Assembly: GCA_021151685.1 (NCBI GenBank)
Contig: JAGKWS010000136.1
Location: 1-9,814, forward strand
Source: Chitinophagaceae bacterium
GTDB taxonomy: Bacteria > Bacteroidota > Bacteroidia > Chitinophagales > Chitinophagaceae
DNA length: 9,814 nucleotides
Direction: 5' to 3'
The notes below the pieces were generated by a model that saw nothing but the letters and a program-made list of their open reading frames with translations, was not told where the DNA came from and ran no database searches. Made by a program: the position numbers and the translations under genes. How positions within the stretch are numbered: position 1 is the stretch's first letter; the number at the start of each line of letters is the position of its first letter. Shown here piece by piece: positions 5,782 to 9,814 of the stretch.

Positions 5782-8208
5782 TCAGAATGTAACTGCGGTG
5801 CCTATCACCCAACGGCCATCTTTGCCAAAATCTGTTTGGGGCATAATAGGGTAGAAACAACCCACATTCAAAGCCAGATAGCAGATACTGCTGTAGCGCA
5901 TTCGCAGCAGATTGTTGAATATTATGCCTCCCTCATGATAGCCATTCTGCGGTGCAGTTACAGGCACACCTACATGCTGGTTGCTGTTGGTAAGTGTGCC
6001 CCACAGTACCCCATATTGCAAACCCAGGTAGGGTTGCGAGCTATAAGAAAAACCGTTACGGGCCAGCGTCCACAGTTTCCAGTCGAAACTATGGTTGTAG
6101 ATGCCCTGTACAAAACGGCTGGTATAGTAGTCGTATGGGTATAGCGTCATCAATCCGCCAAACGCATATAGCGATGCGTAGCGGGCATCGTAGCGATAGC
6201 CATTGCCGGCAAACAAGCGCGATATGGGCAGTGGATTGTTGCTCCACAACCGGCCGGCTTCAACCATCATACGTTGTTGCCCCACACGATTGATGTGTAC
6301 CTGCCATGTAGCAGCTAACACTGCCTGCAGGTAGGGTATGGTAGTAGTTCCTGCTTGCAATTGCCCGGCCGTAATGCGGGCATAACTTACCGGATATTTG
6401 CCGGGGGTAGGGTAGTAGCTACCCATAAACGGTGCCGAATGCTCGCCGGGGGCATAGCGTACTTTCAATGTGGCATCTTGTGCGGTAAATGATGTATAGC
6501 CACTATAGGCCGTTGGCTGAAAGGTGTAGGCATACATGGGTGTAATGCGCTGTTGGGTAGCCGATAGTTGCAGGTTCCAGAAGCCCATTTTTTTGCTCAG
6601 CGCAGCACTGTAAGTCTCAGTTCGGTCTACCCGCTGCATCAGGTAGCGGCGCAGGTAATTTTTATCTATGGTACCGCCCAGGCTTATGCGGCCGGGGTCG
6701 GCAAGGTCCATATCATAGGTAAGGCGCAGGCTGGTTTCGCGGTATTTTCCTGCATACCATTCTGTAAAGCCACCATACTTCCATTCTTTATCGCCAAAAC
6801 CATAACCTACCCAGCCACCTATGCTCATCCACTTTAGCAACAGCTCATTGGTTTGCAGCCCAATGCCTGGTCGTGTTTTTTCGTAGCGGTTATAACTCAG
6901 TAGTCGGGCGAGGTCTATGTCCAGCCAGCCCAAAGATATCCGGCCTGCCGGTGCATATCGCATAGCACACAATATTTTGTCAGCTTTTACCTTTTTGCCC
7001 AAACTATCCAGTACATAGTAGGTATTCATTTCCCGTACATCCAATTTGTCACGGCGTAGTACGTTCAGCAGGCTGTCGGTAGCTACATCGGCATTGGGGG
7101 CAAGGCGTACTGTATGGGTTTTATCGGCCCGGAAGGTTGGCGGAATTTCCCAGCTAACAGAGTCTACCTGCGAGTTGCCGTTAAGTACCAGCATGTAGGG
7201 CGTTTTATCGCTCTTCATTTGCATTTGCAAAATGTAGTTATGCGATGCCGGGAACCATTTTGTACCATCGGGGTGGGGCACCTGTTGGTATTGCTGCTCT
7301 ATGCGTATATGCCTGCCCAGTGCCGAATCGGTTGCATTAGCAACAAGGTGCGATATGGCATAACCAGCCGAGTGTATATACACACGTCCTTCAAGGTATT
7401 GATGCCCCTGTCGGGGGCGGAAGCTGATAGTCCATATAGTATCTGTTCCGTCTACCAGCTCATCAGTCAGGCTTGTTTTGTAGCGGCTTTGGTAACCATT
7501 GGCTACAGGGTTGGGGTAGTCTTTGCCGTTCAGGTTTATAAAGTCTGTAGCAATATGAAATGGTAATACATCGGTAACAAGGCTGGTAAAGGATGCCTTG
7601 CGCAAACCCGATACACGGGTAGCCAAAACATCGTCCTGCAAGCGGCCGGGCCGCTGCCATGTGCGTACACTGTATGTCTCTGATAGAAATGCGTGTTGTG
7701 CTTTGATGAATGCTGACAGTTCCCGGTTGCTGGCAGCAGTATCATTCATTACAGTGTCGTGTACCACTATGTCGCCTACCATCTTGTAATATAACCGGCA
7801 CTGCCATTGCGGATATTTATCGGGGTTGTGGTTGTTACGTAGTGCTACAGCAAGGTCCATAATTCGTTTGGCTTTATTGGCAGATGGTTTTATTGTAACC
7901 TCGCTCAGCACATTGCCCGATGGCTGTAGTGCAATGTTCATATTTCTGGTAATTGGCACTATTCTGCGGGTGGCATACCCAATGGCCGAACACTCGAGAG
8001 GGGTAGTGGTGTCTGCAAATGGTATCGTTGCCGTAAACCGACCATCCAACGTGGCTATTGTACCGTAGCTGCCCTTGCCCCAGCGTATGGTTGCAAACGG
8101 GATAGCATCTCCGTTCTTTGCATCGGTTACCTTGCCTTGTACTTGCATTTGTGCCCACCCATTGTTGTATACACAACATAACACAAGAAGCAAGGCCTGG
8201 ATTCTCAT
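5782..8208 (-). CDS. DUF5686 outer-membrane protein with carboxypeptidase-like regulatory domain (808 aa)
   Basis: Domain order matches a widespread Bacteroidota family. Residues 1-19 are a Sec signal ending GWA before Gln20. Residues about 22-100 form a carboxypeptidase-regulatory-like beta sandwich (VQGKVTDAKNGDAIPFATI, then GTIATLDGRF and ALQPSGNVLSEVTIKP), the plug-like module also seen at the front of SusC-type receptors. Residues about 105-400 are a periplasmic region (KRIMDLAVALRNN, then YKTSLTDELVDGTDTIWTI). From about 420 to the end, alternating aromatic strands with Gly/Asn turns indicate a beta barrel, closing with VIGTAVTF, a terminal aromatic residue as in BAM substrates. Length of about 800 residues is usual. 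No TonB box is evident, so it is not a normal SusC transporter. Physiological role of DUF5686 is unknown. It heads the operon leading to the M49 peptidase and is divergent from the lipoprotein at 8279. Confidence 0.9.
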   Translation of the reverse strand: MRIQALLLVLCCVYNNGWAQMQVQGKVTDAKNGDAIPFATIRWGKGSYGTIATLDGRFTATIPFADTTTPLECSAIGYATRRIVPITRNMNIALQPSGNVLSEVTIKPSANKAKRIMDLAVALRNNHNPDKYPQWQCRLYYKMVGDIVVHDTVMNDTAASNRELSAFIKAQHAFLSETYSVRTWQRPGRLQDDVLATRVSGLRKASFTSLVTDVLPFHIATDFINLNGKDYPNPVANGYQSRYKTSLTDELVDGTDTIWTISFRPRQGHQYLEGRVYIHSAGYAISHLVANATDSALGRHIRIEQQYQQVPHPDGTKWFPASHNYILQMQMKSDKTPYMLVLNGNSQVDSVSWEIPPTFRADKTHTVRLAPNADVATDSLLNVLRRDKLDVREMNTYYVLDSLGKKVKADKILCAMRYAPAGRISLGWLDIDLARLLSYNRYEKTRPGIGLQTNELLLKWMSIGGWVGYGFGDKEWKYGGFTEWYAGKYRETSLRLTYDMDLADPGRISLGGTIDKNYLRRYLMQRVDRTETYSAALSKKMGFWNLQLSATQQRITPMYAYTFQPTAYSGYTSFTAQDATLKVRYAPGEHSAPFMGSYYPTPGKYPVSYARITAGQLQAGTTTIPYLQAVLAATWQVHINRVGQQRMMVEAGRLWSNNPLPISRLFAGNGYRYDARYASLYAFGGLMTLYPYDYYTSRFVQGIYNHSFDWKLWTLARNGFSYSSQPYLGLQYGVLWGTLTNSNQHVGVPVTAPQNGYHEGGIIFNNLLRMRYSSICYLALNVGCFYPIMPQTDFGKDGRWVIGTAVTF

Positions 8209-8228
8209 GGGGTATGGTATTGATTTTT

Positions 8229-8259
8229 TTCGAAAATAGTATTTTATATCTTATCTTTA
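8229..8259 (+). promoter_or_regulatory. Candidate promoter of the lipoprotein gene at 8279
   Basis: TTCG (8229-8232, near TTTG), 19 nt, then TATCTTTA (8252-8259), one base from TAnnTTTG. Start of transcription would be near 8266, giving a very short leader. On the other strand a TATTTTCG (8238-8231) could serve as -7 box of the divergent DUF5686 operon, but I see no -33 box at the right distance, so that is weaker. Both promoters would share this 70-base gap. Confidence 0.45.
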
Positions 8260-8278
8260 TCGCACGTAAAACTGAATC

Positions 8279-8815
8279 ATGAAACGGATCCTTTATGGAA
8301 TACTTATTTGCTCTGTAGTAGGTAGTATGGTCGCCTGTAGCAACGGCGATTATCAGGCCGACCCAACAAGCCCTGTCAACGGTGCTGTTAACCCCGCTAC
8401 CCCTCTCGGTGGTGATGAATTTACATGGAGTGGCAGCGAGCCGTTGAGTATGGATGTAAACGGGAAAAAATGGGTGGCTGACTTCGCATCATTTGTCCTC
8501 GACACATCGGGTAGCAACGTGCTTACTGCCTACAAAACAGGATCGCCCGCTGTGATACACATGGTGCTGCGCGATGTTTGGGCTGGTAATACATACCCGA
8601 TGGAGTGGAAAAACTACAGCCGCCGCTCAGAATGGTATGACAGCGTGCAGGGTAACTGGATAAAGTACACCAGCGACATGAGTAACTCTGGTGGTGTAAA
8701 GATACTGGTGAACGATACCGCAGTTATAGAAGGAAAATTTTACTTTAAAGGAGTGTCTATAGATAATAAAACCGTAAATATTTCTAACGGTTACTTCAAA
8801 GTAAGGAAATACTAA
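8279..8815 (+). CDS. Lipoprotein with NGKKW motif, DUF6252-like (178 aa)
   Basis: Residues 1-19 form a lipoprotein signal (MKRILYG, hydrophobic core, SMVA) with Cys20 lipidated; a Pro/Thr/Asn-rich linker runs to about residue 50. The folded part begins LSMDVNGKKWVADFASFVL (56-74) and closes with NISNGYFKVRKY at the C-terminus. The pattern of an early NGxxW strand and a late GxF strand is what I recall from the DUF6252 group of Bacteroidota lipoproteins, probably a small beta sandwich; this assignment is moderate. No catalytic motif is seen. It is probably monocistronic: its own promoter candidate lies just upstream and a strong terminator begins 31 nt after the stop. It is divergent from the DUF5686 operon, so shared control is possible but not shown. 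Confidence 0.82.
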   Translation: MKRILYGILICSVVGSMVACSNGDYQADPTSPVNGAVNPATPLGGDEFTWSGSEPLSMDVNGKKWVADFASFVLDTSGSNVLTAYKTGSPAVIHMVLRDVWAGNTYPMEWKNYSRRSEWYDSVQGNWIKYTSDMSNSGGVKILVNDTAVIEGKFYFKGVSIDNKTVNISNGYFKVRKY

Positions 8816-8845
8816 CTGCGAAAAGGTATACAATAAGTTTTTGGT

Positions 8846-8886
8846 AATGGCTATCCACAAATCGGTGGATAGCCATTGTTGTTTTT
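8846..8886 (+). terminator. Rho-independent terminator of the 8279 gene
   Basis: A 13-bp perfect stem, AATGGCTATCCAC (8846-8858) with its complement at 8865-8877, 6-nt loop, followed by GTTGTTTTT. It lies 31 nt after the lipoprotein stop codon. Confidence 0.92.
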
Positions 8887-9142
8887 GGGCGTATCATCTT
8901 CTTTGTAGATAAAACAACTGATAGAAACATCCTAATTGTATTTTTGCTGTGTGTATTCATTAACAATATTTTGTTTGCTATGTTGTTAAAAAAGAATTAA
9001 AAGGTATTATATTTAGTGTGAAAATTATGCAAAAGTGTTTTTCAATAGCTTAGTTTCTTTTCTTTTTTTGTATAGAACTGACAGATTGGATTGTACTTAT
9101 GCATTAATATTTTCCTTGTATAAATAGGTAATATAGCACAAT
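8887..9142. other. AT-rich intergenic region upstream of the glycine-rich protein
   Basis: 256 bases, strongly AT-rich, without a convincing gene, RNA or repeat on either strand. It must carry the promoter of the gene at 9143. Two candidates are visible: TTG (9086-9088), 19 nt, TATTTTCC (9108-9115), giving a leader of roughly 20 nt; and TTTG (8943-8946), 20 nt, TATTTTG (8967-8973), giving a leader of roughly 160 nt. Neither matches TAnnTTTG perfectly and I cannot choose between them. Confidence 0.5.
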
Positions 9143-9814
9143 ATGAAGAAGCTGTTCGCGCTCGCAGCAACGTTTTTTGTTATTGCTACAGTTGTAGCAC
9201 AAACCACCACCTTTAGTATTCCTGGTGTTCAGTCCTATACGGTGCCGGCAGGTGTCACTCAGTTATCGGTCGATGCTGTTGGCGGTAAAGGCGGTAATAA
9301 CAACAACTGGCCTGCTGGTATCTATGCCAGTCAGGGGGGCGCAGGTGGCCGCGTTGTTTGCACCATAAACGTTACTCCGGGGCAAGTATTACAGGTATAT
9401 GTGGGCGGGCAAGGTACAGCAGGTACTACCACCCGTGGTGTGGGAGGCTTTAATGGTGGTGGCAATGGCGGCGGTAGTGGTACAACATACAATGGTGGTG
9501 GCGGTGGCGGTGGGTCCGATATCCGTTTTTCGCCATATGCACTTGCCGATCGCAAAATTGTAGCTGGCGGTGGTGGCGGTGCTGGCCTTAATACAGGTGT
9601 AGAGCGCGAAAAAGGTGGTATGGGCGGTGGCCTTGTGGCGCAGAATGGCTTTGCCTCTGCCTCTGCCACTTGTGGTGGCGGTGGTACTCAGGTGTGCTGT
9701 GCTGCCGGGCAAGGTGCCGGTGGTGCCGGTGCTTTGGGCGTAGGGGGCAATGCGGTAACTACCAATGCCGGTGGTGGCGGCGGTGGTGGCTACTATGGTG
9801 GCGGTGGCGGTGGT
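9143..9814 (+). CDS. Secreted glycine-rich-domain protein, N-terminal part (runs off window end)
   Basis: 224 codons are open from ATG 9143 to the window edge with no stop. Residues 1-19 are a Sec signal (MKKLFALAA, hydrophobic core, VVA) cleaved before Gln20. Residues about 22-48 read FSIPGVQSYTVPAGVTQLSV then DAVGGKGG, the common opening of secreted glycine-rich modules; VTPGQVLQVYVGGQG (77-91) continues this. From about 99 the chain is dominated by Gly runs. GGGGGGGSDIR (118-128) and RKIVAGGGGGAG (137-148) closely recall the glycine-rich domain of ALK/LTK receptors and related bacterial proteins, whose Gly runs form polyglycine-II helices. Cys177, Cys185 and Cys186 could make disulfides. 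It is likely a surface or adhesive protein; a type IX secretion tail, if any, is outside the window. The Gly codons (GGT/GGC) make the DNA strongly repetitive, which invites assembly error. Confidence 0.85.
   Translation, partial: MKKLFALAATFFVIATVVAQTTTFSIPGVQSYTVPAGVTQLSVDAVGGKGGNNNNWPAGIYASQGGAGGRVVCTINVTPGQVLQVYVGGQGTAGTTTRGVGGFNGGGNGGGSGTTYNGGGGGGGSDIRFSPYALADRKIVAGGGGGAGLNTGVEREKGGMGGGLVAQNGFASASATCGGGGTQVCCAAGQGAGGAGALGVGGNAVTTNAGGGGGGGYYGGGGGG
9436..9814 (+). repeat. Low-complexity GGT/GGC codon tract
   Basis: Runs of GGT and GGC triplets recur (for example 9491-9514, 9565-9585, 9768-9814), with a small tandem GGTGCCGGTGGTGCCGGTGC at 9714-9733. The tract encodes the glycine-rich domain of the gene at 9143. 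Long complementary-strand reading frames rich in Pro and Ala or Thr are artefacts of this composition. Confidence 0.8.

Noticed and set aside
5753..5860. N-terminal extension of the small membrane protein
   Set aside because: It would overlap the end of the DUF5686 gene and add 36 non-hydrophobic residues before a natural MKIIGFLF start.
9331..9712. Minus-strand proline- or threonine-rich frames
   Set aside because: They are complements of GGT/GGC glycine codons in the secreted glycine-rich gene and have no independent support.

Overview
The window looks like chromosomal DNA from a member of the Bacteroidota, most probably near the Chitinophagales/Sphingobacteriales. The clues are many short lipoproteins with SCKK- or ACNK-type lipoboxes, a DUF5686/carboxypeptidase-regulatory outer-membrane protein, a lipoprotein form of dipeptidyl-peptidase III, promoters resembling TTTG-N19-TAnnTTTG, and almost no Shine-Dalgarno sequences. 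The lineage is inferred from gene style only.

Layout. Bases 1-77 (minus) hold the start of rplK (ribosomal protein L11), with a roughly 113-nt leader and a near-perfect Bacteroidota promoter at 197-227; nusG is not directly upstream. A small Cys-containing lipoprotein (385-618, plus) and a secreted, possibly membrane-associated protein (672-1286, minus) converge on one bidirectional terminator. A PKD-domain lipoprotein (1449-2102, minus) is divergent from a phytanoyl-CoA dioxygenase-family enzyme (2256-2954, plus). Directly behind the latter is an AT-rich, 5'-truncated remnant resembling the C-terminus of DUF4276 proteins (3019-3288), closed by a strong hairpin.

A probable three-gene minus-strand operon fills 8208-3384: a DUF5686 outer-membrane protein, a 72-residue membrane protein and an M49 dipeptidyl-peptidase III lipoprotein. 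Divergent from it is a lipoprotein with an NGKKW motif (8279-8815), followed by a strong terminator. After an AT-rich gap, a secreted glycine-rich protein (9143 to the window end) runs off the edge.

How it fits together. Apart from rplK, the small membrane protein and the dioxygenase, nearly every product carries an export signal, so this is a cell-envelope region of mostly independent units rather than one pathway. The M49 peptidase with its DUF5686 neighbour is the only plausible functional cluster. I found no RNA gene, CRISPR array, insertion sequence or clearly new multi-gene system. The best leads are the DUF4276-like remnant, the leader of the detached rplK, and the ALK/LTK-like glycine-rich domain.
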